Both the position numbers and the translations under genes were made by a program. 64,000 nt of DNA from Burkholderiaceae bacterium (lineage in GTDB: Bacteria; Pseudomonadota; Gammaproteobacteria; Burkholderiales; Burkholderiaceae_C), in the NCBI GenBank assembly GCA_024235855.1, contig JACKLN010000001.1, positions 124,001 to 188,000 of the forward strand, in the 5' to 3' direction. The notes beneath the pieces are model-generated. The model searched no databases. It was not told where the DNA came from and worked only from the letters and a program-made list of their open reading frames with translations. How positions within the stretch are numbered: position 1 is the first letter of the stretch; every line of letters begins with the position of its first letter. Shown here piece after piece: positions 16,744 through 25,893 of this stretch.

Positions 16744-19700
16744 TCAGGGGGTGGTGGTGGCGCGCACCGCGGAGGCCGGGGAAGAGGCGGCTTCGGCGCT
16801 GCGCGCCTCGGTGTTTTCCACCCGGACCACCTTGGGTTCGCCCCAAGGCCCGGTGACGTGGAACTCGCGGGTGGCGGCGGCGGTGACCGGCTTGTTCAGC
16901 AGCAGCTGCGCGACGAAGGCGCCGATGCCCACGGCCGGGTTCAGCGCCGCCCAGGCCAGGCTGGCGCCGGCGGTGTTCAGTTCGGGCACGGCGACGATGC
17001 GCAGGTCCTGCGTCTCGCGCACGATGTCGGCCTGGCCCTCCACCAGCACCGCCGCCTGCACGCCGAGCACGCGCAGGTTGCTGGTGCGCGCCAGGCCGTC
17101 GGCCAGTGTGATCTCGCCGTCGATGCGGTCGAAGGCGAAGCCCTGCTGGAACACGTCGCGGAAGTCCAGCAGCAGCCGGCGCGGCAGGGCCTGCAGGCTG
17201 AGCACGCCGAACAGCCGCGCCACGCCGGGCTCGGCGTCGAGGAAGCGGCCTTCCTTCAGCGCCACCTTGAGCTCGCCGCGCACGCGATCCAGCGCCGGTG
17301 CCAGTGGTGACCCGGGCCAGGACAGCTCGCCTTCGAGCCGCCCCGCCGCCCCCTGCATGGCCTTGCCCGCGCCCAGGCGTTCGAAGAAAGCGCCGCCGTC
17401 GGTCAGGCTGATGTCGAAGGCCAGCGAGCTGCGCTGGCCGGCGCGCCACAGGCCGCGGCCCAGCAGCGTGGCCTCGGGCGTGGCCAGGCGCAGTCGGTCG
17501 AGCTGCCACTCGGTGCCGCCGCCGTCGCCACGCCGGTTCTCCGCATCCACCTCCAGCCGGCCCAGGGCCTTGCCACGCCACTGCAGCGCGTCGACCACCA
17601 GCGACAGCGACGGCACCCTGGCCACCGCGGCGCTGGCCGCCGCGTCGGTGTGCGGCAGGCCGGCCTCCGGGGTCTCGCGCTCGGGCAGGCTCAACCGGAT
17701 CAGGCGCGCGCGCACCCGCCCCGGTGCGTCGGGGCCCAGCCCCGGCTCCCACTCGATCCAGCCCTCGCCCTGCTCGGCCCGCCCCTCGGCGCGCCAGACA
17801 CTGACGCGGCCCGCAGCCCGCTGCTGCAGCGTCAGCGCCACCTGCTGAAGGCGGCGGCCATCCAGGCGCAGCTCCGGCGTGTCCAGCGTCACCTGCAGCG
17901 GCAGCCCGTCGCCTGCGGCCATGCCGCCGGGCGGTGCGGCCGCCTGCCAGGCGTCGAGGTCGACCCGCGGCGCAGCCAGGCGCAGGTCGAAGCCCGTGGA
18001 CGGCAGGCCCGGCGCCGCGGTGCCGACACCGGCGCTGCCGCGCAGCAGCTGCCCGCTGTCGGCCGTGCGTTCCAGCCGCACCTGGGCCCGGCCCTCGACG
18101 TCAACGCTCAGCAGTTCCACGGCCGGCCGCCCCGCCGGCGACGCCAGCCGGGTCTGCACCCGCAGCGGCCAGGTCGCGGTGGCCGGCTTGGCCAGCGGTG
18201 CCGGCAGGTCCAGCGCCAGACCGGTCAGCGGGCTGGTCACCAGCCACTCCGGCCGGCCCTGGCGCAGGTCCATCTGCACCGTGTAGGCCGCCTGCCCGCG
18301 CAGGCGCGGCCGGGCCGCGGCGGTGGTGTCCACACCGGCCCAGGGCAGCAGCGGTGCCAGCGGCAGCAGCGCGCCGGGCCGCAGCAGGGCCTCGGCCGTG
18401 GCCTGGCCCTGGCCGCGGAAGCGCAGGCTGCCGTCGGCCTGGGTGCCGCCGTCGAACGCCAGTTCCCCGCCCAGCACCTGCGCCCGCGACGGCTGCACGG
18501 TGAAGCCACGTTCGGTGAAGTCCACCCGCCCGCGCGCCTGGCCGAGCAGCGGCGCCTCGGGCAACAGGCGCAGGTCGTTGCCCGCCAGCTGCAGGCCGCC
18601 GCGCACCTTGGCGGCCGCCGGGTCGGGCAGGGGGATGGCCAGCGACAGGGTCAGGTCGGCCGCACCCGTGGCCTGGGCCTGGGCCAGGGCGCCACCGGTC
18701 CAGCTGCCCACGGGCGTGGCGTTGACGAAGCGCAGCATGTCCTGCAGCGTGCCACGGGCCTGCCCGTCCAGGCGCAGCAGCTGGGTGTGGACGAGGTCCT
18801 CGATGCCGCCGGCCACCCCCGTCAGCGCCACGCCGCCCAGCGTGGCCTGGGCGTCCACGATGCGCATCGCGGCGCGGTCGAACTCCAGGGTGCCGGTCAC
18901 GGCGTCCAGCGCCGGCCAGGGCGAGGTCCAGCCCGGCTCGCTGGGCACGAAGGCATAGCGCACGCCCTCGACCTGGGCGCGGATGCGGAAGCGGCCGGGG
19001 CTGCCATCGATGAAGGGGAACTGCCACAGGTCGCCGTCGACCACGAGCTCGCCACCGGTGACCCGGCCGGCAGTGAAGGCGCGCTCGACGTAGCGGCGCG
19101 AATGTTCGGGCACGCCCAGCGGCAGGTAGCGCGCCACCCGCGCGGCGTCGCCGCGCAGCAGCCGGCCCTGCAGCGCCAGCGCACCCGGCAGGCGCTGCCC
19201 GGTGCCGAAGCCGGTGCCGGGCCCGGTGCGCCAGCGGCCGTCGACCGCCAGCGCCAGGTCGGCATTGGCCAGCTGCGCGTCGCGCACCTCCAGCACCACC
19301 GCCGGCGGTGCACCGTCGGCGCCCGCGGCCACCGTCCAGACGAGCTCGGCGCGCGCGCTGTCCAGCGACAGTTCGGGCTGTTCGAAGACGCCGGGCAAGG
19401 TCACGGCGCCGGCGGCCAGCGTCAGCTGCGCCTGGCCGCCCTTCTCGGTGGCTTCCAGCTGCACGGTGGCGCCCCGCAGGCCGGGCCGCCCGGCGGTCTG
19501 CGGCAGGCCATAGGCCGGGGGGCCGGGTGGGCCAGCCTGCAGCGCCAGGCCGGCGATGCGGGCCGCGGCGCGGTAGCGCCACGGGGCCTGCGGCGGGCCG
19601 CTCCAGTCCAGCGCCAGCGCACTGACCTCACCCTGCGGGGCCAGGTCGACGAGGGCCCGGTGGGCGGCCGGCGGCAGCGGCAGCCGCGCCGCCAGGCGCG

Positions 19701-20814
19701 CCAGCGGCGCCAGCGACAACTGGTCGAGCTGCAGTTCGCCGCTGGCCCAGGGTGCGTCGGCGGTGGCCGCCGGGTCGCGCTTGAGGGCCAGTCGCAAGGT
19801 GCTCGGGGCCCAGGCCTGGCCGTCGTCGGTGGTGAAGCCCAGCTGTTCGATGGCCAGCGCCAGCCCGCCGGCGTCCTGCTGCGCCTGCACCCGGCCGCGC
19901 AGCTCGGCCAGCGCCAGCGGCGGCAGGTCCGCACCGAGACGCAGCACGACGGCGCTGAGCGCCAGATCGGCGGTGGCGGCGGCGGGCCGGCCGTCGGCCC
20001 AGTCGAACCAGCCGCGCAGCGCGCCCCGGCCCTGCTCGAGCGCGAAGGGCAGGTCGACGTGCCGGCGCAGCTGCGAGACGTCGGCCTCCGGCAGCTCGGC
20101 AAAGAGCGTGCCCTGCCAGCGCGCGAAGTCCGAGGGCCGCGACGCCAGCGGCCGCGTGAAGCTGCCCCGCAGCGCAAAGCGCTGGCCCCAGTCGGCCGGG
20201 GGCGTGGCGTCGATGCGCAGCGTGTGCTGGCGGCGCCCGTTGCGCAGCACGATGTCCACGTCGGACAGCACCAGCGGCGGTGCGGCGCGCAACTCGTCGG
20301 TCCAGCGCAGTGCACCGGCCCGGATCACGAACTCCTGCTGCTGCAGGAACCAGTCCAGCAGCACCGGGTCGCTGCGGTCCGCCGCCTCGGGATCGCCCAG
20401 GTCCAGCCCGGCCACGCGCACCCGGCCATCGGCGGCGCGGCGCACGTCCAGGCCCACGCCCTGGAGGTGCAGCTGCGCGAAGCGCGGCTCCAGCGCCCAC
20501 AGCGACTGCGGCGACAACGCCGCCGAGACCTTGCCCAGGCGCAGCGCGACGCGGCCTTCGCGGTCGAGCAGGCGCACGTCGTCGACCTCGAAGGCCGGCA
20601 CCCAGCCGCCGCTGCGCACGCGGATGGCGCCGATGGACACCGGCACGCCCAGGGCCTGGCCCACGCGCTGCTCGATCTGCGGGCGCCAGCCGTCCAGGCG
20701 CGGCAGAATGCCCCAGTGCAGCGTCAACCACCCGATGAGCGCGACACTCCACGCTGCAAGCAGGACACCGGCGGCCACGCGGGCCGCGGTGCGGAGGAAC
20801 GGCAGTGACGACAT
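16744..20814 (-). CDS. yhdP: YhdP-family AsmA-like envelope protein
   Basis: 1356 aa from the ATG at 20814 (a TTG at 20838 would add eight residues). One N-terminal membrane helix (AARVAAGVLLAAWSVALIGW) precedes a very long periplasmic region of beta-repeat character. The C-terminus has the DUF3971/AsmA-like signature (LARTSNLRVLGVQAAVLVEG, and FVAQLLLNKPVTAAATREFH near the end). YhdP and its AsmA-like relatives are thought to bridge inner and outer membranes and carry phospholipids outward. It is divergent from glnE across about 130 bp and followed by the nitrilase gene. Confidence 0.88.
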   Translation of the reverse strand: MSSLPFLRTAARVAAGVLLAAWSVALIGWLTLHWGILPRLDGWRPQIEQRVGQALGVPVSIGAIRVRSGGWVPAFEVDDVRLLDREGRVALRLGKVSAALSPQSLWALEPRFAQLHLQGVGLDVRRAADGRVRVAGLDLGDPEAADRSDPVLLDWFLQQQEFVIRAGALRWTDELRAAPPLVLSDVDIVLRNGRRQHTLRIDATPPADWGQRFALRGSFTRPLASRPSDFARWQGTLFAELPEADVSQLRRHVDLPFALEQGRGALRGWFDWADGRPAAATADLALSAVVLRLGADLPPLALAELRGRVQAQQDAGGLALAIEQLGFTTDDGQAWAPSTLRLALKRDPAATADAPWASGELQLDQLSLAPLARLAARLPLPPAAHRALVDLAPQGEVSALALDWSGPPQAPWRYRAAARIAGLALQAGPPGPPAYGLPQTAGRPGLRGATVQLEATEKGGQAQLTLAAGAVTLPGVFEQPELSLDSARAELVWTVAAGADGAPPAVVLEVRDAQLANADLALAVDGRWRTGPGTGFGTGQRLPGALALQGRLLRGDAARVARYLPLGVPEHSRRYVERAFTAGRVTGGELVVDGDLWQFPFIDGSPGRFRIRAQVEGVRYAFVPSEPGWTSPWPALDAVTGTLEFDRAAMRIVDAQATLGGVALTGVAGGIEDLVHTQLLRLDGQARGTLQDMLRFVNATPVGSWTGGALAQAQATGAADLTLSLAIPLPDPAAAKVRGGLQLAGNDLRLLPEAPLLGQARGRVDFTERGFTVQPSRAQVLGGELAFDGGTQADGSLRFRGQGQATAEALLRPGALLPLAPLLPWAGVDTTAAARPRLRGQAAYTVQMDLRQGRPEWLVTSPLTGLALDLPAPLAKPATATWPLRVQTRLASPAGRPAVELLSVDVEGRAQVRLERTADSGQLLRGSAGVGTAAPGLPSTGFDLRLAAPRVDLDAWQAAAPPGGMAAGDGLPLQVTLDTPELRLDGRRLQQVALTLQQRAAGRVSVWRAEGRAEQGEGWIEWEPGLGPDAPGRVRARLIRLSLPERETPEAGLPHTDAAASAAVARVPSLSLVVDALQWRGKALGRLEVDAENRRGDGGGTEWQLDRLRLATPEATLLGRGLWRAGQRSSLAFDISLTDGGAFFERLGAGKAMQGAAGRLEGELSWPGSPLAPALDRVRGELKVALKEGRFLDAEPGVARLFGVLSLQALPRRLLLDFRDVFQQGFAFDRIDGEITLADGLARTSNLRVLGVQAAVLVEGQADIVRETQDLRIVAVPELNTAGASLAWAALNPAVGIGAFVAQLLLNKPVTAAATREFHVTGPWGEPKVVRVENTEARSAEAASSPASAVRATTTP

Positions 20815-20944
20815 GCGGACGAGGGGGCAGGCGCACAACGGACGGCGACCAGACGGCCGGCGGCAACACGCCGGCGGGCCGCCGATGGATCGCCACCGGG
20901 CACGCGAACCAATCTAGCACAGGGGCTTTGCCCCGCCGTTGCTG

Positions 20945-23686
20945 ATGGCCGCCGCCCTGCCGCCGCGCACGGCCCGCGCCGACCACAGCCGATTCGTGCA
21001 GCGCGTGCGCCGCCGCTGGGGCGACGAAACCACGCTGCTGCCGCCCGGTGCGCCGGATGCCGCCGGTGTCGATGCCCTGGTGCAGCGCCTGCTCGACGGC
21101 GGGCGCGACCTGCCGGCCGCGCTGCGCGTGGCCCGCCACCTGGTCATCGAGCGCCTGGCGGTGCTGGACGTGGAGCAGCGTGCGCCGCTGGAGGTGGTGA
21201 CGCACGCGATGTCGGCGCTGGCCGAGGCGACGCTGGAACGCGCCCTGGCGCAGGCGCTGGCGGATGCCGACGCCCGCTTCGGCGCGCCGCGCAACGACGC
21301 CGGCGAGCGCATCGACTTCTGGGTCGTCGGCATGGGCAAGCTCGGTGCGCGCGAGCTCAACGTCTCGTCGGACATCGACCTCATCTACGTCTACGAGGAG
21401 GACGGCCAGACCGACGGCAGCGGCAGCAGTGGCAGCACGTCCGCCCACGAGTACTTCGCCTTCGTGGCCAAGCGGCTGTACGCGCTGATCGGCGACACCA
21501 CCGACGACGGCTTCGTCTTCCGTGTCGACCTGGCGCTGCGGCCCAACGGCAACTCCGGCCCGCCGGTGGTGAGCCTGGCGATGCTGGAGGAGTACTTCCT
21601 GGTCCAGGGCCGGGAGTGGGAGCGCTTTGCCTGGCTCAAGAGCCGCGTGGTCGCGCCCCGCGCCGCCGTGGCCAGCGGCCGCGCGCTGCAGTTGCGCGAT
21701 CTGGTCACGCCCTTCGTCTATCGGCGCTACCTGGACTACGGCATCTTCGAAGGCCTGCGCCAGCTGCACCGCAAGATCCGCGACGAGGCCCAGAAGCGCG
21801 CCGCCGGCCGGCCCGAGCGCGCCAACGACGTCAAGCTCTCGCGCGGCGGCATCCGCGAGATCGAGTTCATCGTGCAGCTGATGCTGGTGGTGCGGGGCGG
21901 GCAGTTTCCGGAGATCCGCACGCGCTCCACGCTGCGCGGCCTGCGGCGCGTGGTGGCGCAGGGGCTGATGACGGCCGAGACCGCCGCCGCGCTGGCCGAC
22001 GCCTACGTCTTCCTGCGCCAGGTGGAGCACCGCATCCAGTACCTGGACGACCAGCAGACCCACCTGCTGCCGCAGGCCGACGGCGACCTCGGCTGGATCG
22101 CCGCCAGCCTGGACCTGGCCTGCAACGCAGATGCCTGCGAATTGCTGGACCGCCTGGGCCAGGTGCGCGAACTGGTCGCCTCGGAATTCGACGCCCTGCT
22201 GCACGACGGCCAGTCGCCCGCGCCCGGCGCCGACAACGGCTGCAAGCGCTGCGGCCCCGGCCCGGCGCCGGTGGACAGCGACACCCTGCTCGACCGCCTG
22301 CCCGAGGCGCTGGCCACGCGCCTTCGCAGCTGGGTGCAGCAGCCGCGCGTGGCGGCGCTGCGCGACGAGAGCCGGCTGCGCCTGGGCCGGCTGATGCAAC
22401 GCGCCGGCCGCTGCATGGCCGACGGTGCCTGCACACCCGATGCGGCGCTGCGCTTCGTCGACTGGGTGGAGCCGCTGCTGCGCCGGGAGAGCTACCTGGC
22501 CCTGCTGGCCGAGCGGCCCGAGGTGCAGCAGCGCCTGCTCAAGTTGCTGGGCCTGGCGCGCTGGCCCATGCAGTACCTGATGCGCCACCCGGGCGTGGTC
22601 GACGAACTGGCCGACGGCCGGTTGCTGCACCAGCGCTTCGACCGCGCCGCCTTCGCCGCCGAACTGGAGGACCGCCATGCCGCGCTGTCCCGCGCCGGCG
22701 AGGCCGACGAGGAGGCGCTGCTGGACACGTTGCGCCGCGCCCACCACGCCGAGGTCTTCCGCACCCTGGTGCGCGACCTGGAAGGCGACCTCACGGTGGA
22801 GCAGGTGGCCGACGACCTGTCCGCGCTGGCCGACACGGTGCTCGAGGTCACGATCCGCTGGGCCTGGGCGCGGCTGACCAAGCGGCACCGCGAGACGCCG
22901 CGCTTCGCCGTCATCGCCTACGGCAAGCTCGGTGGCAAGGAGCTGGGCTACGGCAGCGACCTGGATGTCGTCTTCCTCTACGACGACAGCGACGAGGCCG
23001 ACGCCGACCAGGCGCAGGAGGTCTACGCCGCCTTCGTGCGCAAGCTCATCACCTGGCTGACGCTGCGCACCGCCGCCGGCGAGCTGTTCGACATCGACAC
23101 AGCATTGCGGCCCAACGGCAACTCGGGCCTGCTGGTGACGTCGATCGCCGCGTTCCGCCGCTACCAGGCAGGCCGCGGCAGCAACACCGCCTGGACCTGG
23201 GAGCACCAGGCCATCACGCGCGCCCGCTTCGCCGCCGGCGATGCCGGCATCGGCGCCGCCTTCGAGGACGTGCGCCGCGCGGTGCTGGCGGCGCCGCGCG
23301 ACCCCGACGCGCTGCGCGAGGAGGTGCAGGCCATGCGCGAGAAGGTGCGCGAGGCGCGCCCGGTGCCGGCCGACCGCTTCGACGTCAAGCACAGCCCGGG
23401 CGGCATGATGGACGTGGAGTTCGCGGTGCAGGTCCTGGTGCTGGCCCATGCCGCGGCGCACCCGCCCCTGCAGGACAACGCCGGGAACATCGCACTGCTG
23501 CAGCGCGCAGAGGCCGCCGGGCTGCTGCCCGCCGGCGTGGGCCAGGCCGCGGCCGACGCCTACCGCGAACTGCGCCGCGCCCAGCACGTGGCGCGGCTCG
23601 ACGAGAAACCCACGCAGTTCGAGCCCGCGCGCTTCCAGGTGCAGCACGACGCTGTGCGCGCGCTGTGGCAGGCGGTCTTTGGCTGA
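20945..23686 (+). CDS. glnE: Bifunctional glutamine synthetase adenylyltransferase/deadenylase GlnE
   Basis: 913 aa from the ATG at 20945 (a TTG at 20939 is possible). Two nucleotidyltransferase halves are seen: the N-terminal deadenylase with GMGKLGARELNVSSDIDL (around residue 140) and the C-terminal adenylylase with YGKLGGKELGYGSDLDVVFL (around 660). The paired RPNGNSG motifs and VKLSRGGIREIEF and VKHSPGGMMDVEF are family signatures. It adenylylates GlnA when nitrogen is plentiful and reverses this on PII-UMP signalling. A small GGGGC-TTT-GCCCC hairpin at 20922-20934 precedes the start; its role is unknown. Confidence 0.95.
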   Translation: MAAALPPRTARADHSRFVQRVRRRWGDETTLLPPGAPDAAGVDALVQRLLDGGRDLPAALRVARHLVIERLAVLDVEQRAPLEVVTHAMSALAEATLERALAQALADADARFGAPRNDAGERIDFWVVGMGKLGARELNVSSDIDLIYVYEEDGQTDGSGSSGSTSAHEYFAFVAKRLYALIGDTTDDGFVFRVDLALRPNGNSGPPVVSLAMLEEYFLVQGREWERFAWLKSRVVAPRAAVASGRALQLRDLVTPFVYRRYLDYGIFEGLRQLHRKIRDEAQKRAAGRPERANDVKLSRGGIREIEFIVQLMLVVRGGQFPEIRTRSTLRGLRRVVAQGLMTAETAAALADAYVFLRQVEHRIQYLDDQQTHLLPQADGDLGWIAASLDLACNADACELLDRLGQVRELVASEFDALLHDGQSPAPGADNGCKRCGPGPAPVDSDTLLDRLPEALATRLRSWVQQPRVAALRDESRLRLGRLMQRAGRCMADGACTPDAALRFVDWVEPLLRRESYLALLAERPEVQQRLLKLLGLARWPMQYLMRHPGVVDELADGRLLHQRFDRAAFAAELEDRHAALSRAGEADEEALLDTLRRAHHAEVFRTLVRDLEGDLTVEQVADDLSALADTVLEVTIRWAWARLTKRHRETPRFAVIAYGKLGGKELGYGSDLDVVFLYDDSDEADADQAQEVYAAFVRKLITWLTLRTAAGELFDIDTALRPNGNSGLLVTSIAAFRRYQAGRGSNTAWTWEHQAITRARFAAGDAGIGAAFEDVRRAVLAAPRDPDALREEVQAMREKVREARPVPADRFDVKHSPGGMMDVEFAVQVLVLAHAAAHPPLQDNAGNIALLQRAEAAGLLPAGVGQAAADAYRELRRAQHVARLDEKPTQFEPARFQVQHDAVRALWQAVFG

Positions 23687-24278
23687 CCGGGAGGCCGGCC
23701 GCCACGCCTGGCTGAGCCTGTGCGCGCTGGCCGCGGCCGGCGCCGGCATCGGCTGGCTGGCGTCGGCGATGGCCCTGGACTGGCAGCCGGCGCAGCTCGC
23801 CGCCGAGCCCTGGCGGCTGTGGACCGCGGCCTTCGTGCACTGGAGCCCGCTGCACCTGGCCGCCAACCTGGCTGGCTGCGCGGTGCTGGCCGCCCTGGGT
23901 GCCGCAGCGGCCCTGCCTTTGCGAGCCACGCTGGCCTGGGGGCTGGCCTGGCCGCTGACCCATGCGGCGCTGCTGGTGCAGCCCGCGCTGGCGCATTACG
24001 GCGGGCTCTCGGGCGTGCTGCACGCGGGCGTGGCGGTGGTGGCGGTGGCGCTGATCGCGCGGCGTGGGCGCGAACGCGCCATCGGCGCGGCCATCGCCGT
24101 CGGCCTGCTGGCCAAGCTGCTGCTGGAGCGCCCCTGGGCCGGCCCGCTGGCCCACCCGGCCGGCTGGGACATCGCGGTGGCGCCGCTGGCGCACGCCGCA
24201 GGCGCGGTGGCCGGCACGCTGTGCGCACTGGTGCTGGGGCTGGGCCGGCGCGTGCCGCCGACAATCGCGCCCCGATGA
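23679..24278 (+). CDS. rrtA: Rhombosortase (rhomboid-like intramembrane protease)
   Basis: About 199 aa from a TTG at 23679, which overlaps glnE by 8 bp. The start is the least certain point, as the next ATG is at 23769. Six hydrophobic segments are present. Rhomboid-like features are WRLWTAAFVHWSPLHLAANL in an early helix, the catalytic serine Ser111 in YGGLSGVLHAG and a candidate catalytic His172 in PLAHAAGAVAG. The short length and GxSGxxH context fit rhombosortase, which processes secreted proteins with a C-terminal GlyGly-CTERM tail. I found no such tail on any protein in the window. A generic rhomboid protease is the alternative. Confidence 0.72.
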   Translation: MADREAGRHAWLSLCALAAAGAGIGWLASAMALDWQPAQLAAEPWRLWTAAFVHWSPLHLAANLAGCAVLAALGAAAALPLRATLAWGLAWPLTHAALLVQPALAHYGGLSGVLHAGVAVVAVALIARRGRERAIGAAIAVGLLAKLLLERPWAGPLAHPAGWDIAVAPLAHAAGAVAGTLCALVLGLGRRVPPTIAPR

Positions 24279-25177
24279 CCGACCGCAAGCTCGCCCTGGA
24301 TCCCCGCGCCGTGGCCCTGGTGGTGCTGTGCACCGCGCTGTGGGGCGTCAACCAGGTGGCGGCCAAGGTGGCGCTGGCGGAGATCCCGCCGCTGCTGCAG
24401 GCCGGCGTGCGTTCGCTGGGCGCGGCGCTGCTGCTGGTGGCCTTCGCCCAGGCGCGCGGGCTGCCGTTGTGGCGGCGCGACGGCACGCTGCGCGCCGGGC
24501 TGCTGGCCGGCGGCCTCTTCGCGGCGGAGTTCGCCTGCATCTTCCTGGGCCTGCAGTACACGTCGGCCTCGCGCATGGCGGTGTTCATCTACCTGTCGCC
24601 CTTCGTCGTCGCGCTGGGCATGCCCTTCATCGCCGCCAGCGAACGGCTGGACCGCTGGCAGGCCGCCGGCCTGGTGGCGGCCTTCGGCGGCGTCGTCTGG
24701 GCCTTTGCTGGCGGCTTCACCGCGCCCACCGCCGGCCCGCAGCAGTGGTGGGGCGATGCGCTGGGCATGGTCGCGGCGCTGCTGTGGGGCCTGACCACGC
24801 TGGTGCTGCGCGGCAGTGGCCTGGCCACGGCGCTGCCGGAGAAGACGCTGCTCTACCAGCTGGCCGTGTCGGGGCTGGCGCTGACCGCGGCCTCGTTCGC
24901 CGTCGGCGAGCCCTGGCCGCTGCAGTTGACCGGCGCGTCGCTGTGGCCGCTGGCCTTCCAGACCGTGGTCGTCAGCTTCGCCAGCTACCTGACCTGGTTC
25001 TGGCTGCTGCGCCACTACCCGGCCACGCGGCTGTCGGCCTTCACGCTGCTCACGCCGGTGTTCGGCCTGCTGGCCGGCGTGGCGCTGCTGGGCGAGCCGG
25101 TGACGCTGCGCCTGGTGGTGGCGCTGGCCGCGGTATCGTTGGGGATCGCGCTCGTCAACAAGGTCGGGCGTCGCTGA
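24275..25177 (+). CDS. EamA/DMT-family transporter
   Basis: 300 aa, ten predicted membrane helices in two EamA halves. ALWGVNQVAAKVAL and LLWGLTTLVLRG are the corresponding start motifs of each half; FTLLTPVFGLLAGVALLGEP is typical near the C-terminus. It is probably an exporter or exchanger of a small metabolite; the substrate is unknown. ATGA overlap with the rhombosortase gene. Confidence 0.87.
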   Translation: MTDRKLALDPRAVALVVLCTALWGVNQVAAKVALAEIPPLLQAGVRSLGAALLLVAFAQARGLPLWRRDGTLRAGLLAGGLFAAEFACIFLGLQYTSASRMAVFIYLSPFVVALGMPFIAASERLDRWQAAGLVAAFGGVVWAFAGGFTAPTAGPQQWWGDALGMVAALLWGLTTLVLRGSGLATALPEKTLLYQLAVSGLALTAASFAVGEPWPLQLTGASLWPLAFQTVVVSFASYLTWFWLLRHYPATRLSAFTLLTPVFGLLAGVALLGEPVTLRLVVALAAVSLGIALVNKVGRR

Positions 25178-25188
25178 AACCTGGAGAC

Positions 25189-25860
25189 ATGACGATGCTG
25201 ACGCTGTGCGGTTTCCCGATCTCGAACTACTACAACAAGGTCAAGCTTGTGCTGCTGGAGAAGGGCCTGCCCTTCGAAGAGCAGCTGGTGATGACGCGCA
25301 GCACCGACGAGGCGGTGCTGGCCTGCTCGCCGCTGGGCAAGATCCCGTTCCTGCGCACGCCACAGGGCGCGCTGTGCGAGAGCCAGGTCATCGTCGACTG
25401 GCTGGAGGCCGCCTACCCGGAACCGGCCCTGGTGCCCAGCGACCCGTTCGAGGCTGCCAAGGTGCGCGAGCTGGCCACCTTCGTCGACCTGCACCTGGAG
25501 CTCGTCGCCCGCGACCTCTACCCGCAGGCCTTCTTCGGCGGCACGGTGGACGAGGCGACCCAGGCCCGTGTGCGCAAGCTGCTGGCACGCCACATCGGTG
25601 GCTTCCAGCGCCTGGCCAAGTTCGCGCCCTACGTGGCCGGCGAGCGCTTCACGCTGGCCGATGCCTCGGCCTTCGTCAGCCTGCCGCTGGTGGCACTGGC
25701 CACCAAGCTGGTGCTGGGCGAGGACATGCTGGCCGCCGCCGGCGTGGACTGGAAGGGCTACGTGAAGCTGGTGGGCGACCGCCCGAGCGCGCAGCGCGTG
25801 GTGGCCGACCGCAAGGCCGCCGAAGCGGCAATGGCGGCCAAGGCGCAGGCCAAGACCTGA
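25189..25860 (+). CDS. Glutathione S-transferase
   Basis: 223 aa from the ATG at 25189. The N-terminal thioredoxin-like domain (LTLCGFPISNYYNKVKLVLL) has the glutathione-binding cis-Pro and Ser-x-Val region KIPFLRTPQGALCESQVIVD. The C-terminal helical domain contains the usual N-capping motif FTLADASAFVSLPL. The family conjugates or reduces electrophiles with glutathione in the cytoplasm. It follows the EamA gene by 11 bp and converges with litR. Confidence 0.88.
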   Translation: MTMLTLCGFPISNYYNKVKLVLLEKGLPFEEQLVMTRSTDEAVLACSPLGKIPFLRTPQGALCESQVIVDWLEAAYPEPALVPSDPFEAAKVRELATFVDLHLELVARDLYPQAFFGGTVDEATQARVRKLLARHIGGFQRLAKFAPYVAGERFTLADASAFVSLPLVALATKLVLGEDMLAAAGVDWKGYVKLVGDRPSAQRVVADRKAAEAAMAAKAQAKT

Positions 25861-25893
25861 CCGCGTGAGCCGGCAGGCGGCCGTGCGCGACCG

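Noticed and set aside
17650..20808. 1052-codon open frame on the plus strand opposite yhdP
   Set aside because: Low-complexity Arg/Gln/Gly/His-rich translation and no motifs; a shadow of the YhdP frame.
20922..20934. GGGGC-TTT-GCCCC hairpin as terminator before glnE
   Set aside because: No T-tract, only a 5-bp stem, and it lies upstream of a start codon between divergent genes.
19628..23929. 1433-codon open frame on the minus strand antisense to glnE
   Set aside because: It has no recognisable domain and lies opposite glnE and yhdP, whose products are clear. Long antisense open frames are expected at about 70% GC.
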